A DNA stretch of 6,068 nt from Fimbriimonadaceae bacterium (GTDB lineage: Bacteria; Armatimonadota; Fimbriimonadia; Fimbriimonadales; Fimbriimonadaceae). The position numbers and the translations under genes were made by a program. The DNA lies in NCBI GenBank assembly GCA_014380605.1, contig JACMJO010000391.1, positions 1 to 6,068 of the forward strand, in the 5' to 3' direction. Numbering within the stretch: the stretch's first letter is position 1; each line of letters opens with the position of its first letter. Shown piece by piece: positions 6,005 through 6,068 of this stretch. The notes beneath the pieces are model-generated. The model worked only from the letters and a program-made list of their open reading frames with translations, searched no databases and was not told the origin of the DNA.

Positions 6005-6068
6005 AACTACCCTCCAATCAATTAATTCAATAAGTCTACAATCGCTTTGACGGCCTCTTCATGATAAA
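6005..6068 (-). promoter_or_regulatory. Upstream region of the PEP-CTERM protease gene, with strong Shine-Dalgarno
   Basis: On the minus strand GGAGGG (6010-6015) lies 5 nt before the TTG start, a near-ideal ribosome-binding site that decides the start. The adjacent segment is AT-rich (ATTGAATTAATTGATT) and probably carries the promoter, but no clear -35/-10 pair stands out. An in-frame TGA at 6059-6061 closes the frame upstream. A plus-strand TTGACG at 6047-6052 could be a -35 for a gene beyond the right edge; its -10 would fall outside the window. Confidence 0.6.

Noticed and set aside
1..6068. CRISPR arrays, tRNA genes, transposases, phage genes or antiphage defence genes
   Set aside because: I saw no periodic repeats, tRNA-like cloverleaf, integrase or transposase motifs or defence-type domains; the content is envelope and protease genes.

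Overview
The window reads as ordinary chromosome (moderately GC-rich, dense genes) from a diderm bacterium that uses PEP-CTERM surface sorting. The best clue is the last gene: its C-terminus has a VPEP motif, a short hydrophobic helix rich in Ala, Leu and Gly, and a terminal RRRKK. That style of tail is common in Armatimonadota (Fimbriimonas-like) and also occurs in Planctomycetes and Verrucomicrobia. A LolA-like protein agrees with an outer membrane. The phylum is an inference, not a demonstrated identity. I found no tRNA, rRNA, CRISPR array, insertion sequence or phage gene.

Left part (1-2604, minus strand): three tightly packed genes transcribed right to left. They encode a polytopic membrane protein, then a DUF4129 protein, then a DUF4350 protein that runs off the left edge. 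The reading frames overlap (about 41 bp, then 4 bp as ATGA), which indicates one operon with translational coupling. DUF4350, DUF4129 and multi-pass membrane proteins typically belong to MoxR ATPase/DUF58 clusters, so those genes may lie beyond position 1. The likely theme is envelope or secreted-protein maturation.

Middle part (2605-5062): a 116-bp divergent intergenic region is followed by two plus-strand genes. These are an exported LolA-like lipoprotein-sorting-type protein and an exported M28-family zinc exopeptidase with a PA-like domain and all expected metal ligands. Both have a TANNNT box only 5-7 nt before the ATG and no well-placed Shine-Dalgarno, which suggests leaderless mRNAs.

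Right part (5063-6068): a perfect 20-bp palindrome sits in the 30-bp gap between convergent genes and probably terminates both. The minus-strand gene at 5093-6004 encodes an exported, cysteine-free trypsin-fold serine protease with an intact His/Asp/Ser triad and a PEP-CTERM anchor. It starts at TTG behind a strong GGAGGG site.

All six proteins are predicted to be membrane-bound or exported, so the segment is an envelope and extracytoplasmic proteolysis neighbourhood. I see no clearly novel multi-gene system. The most useful leads are the apparent leaderless starts, the odd initiation region of the M28 gene, and the MoxR-type cassette.
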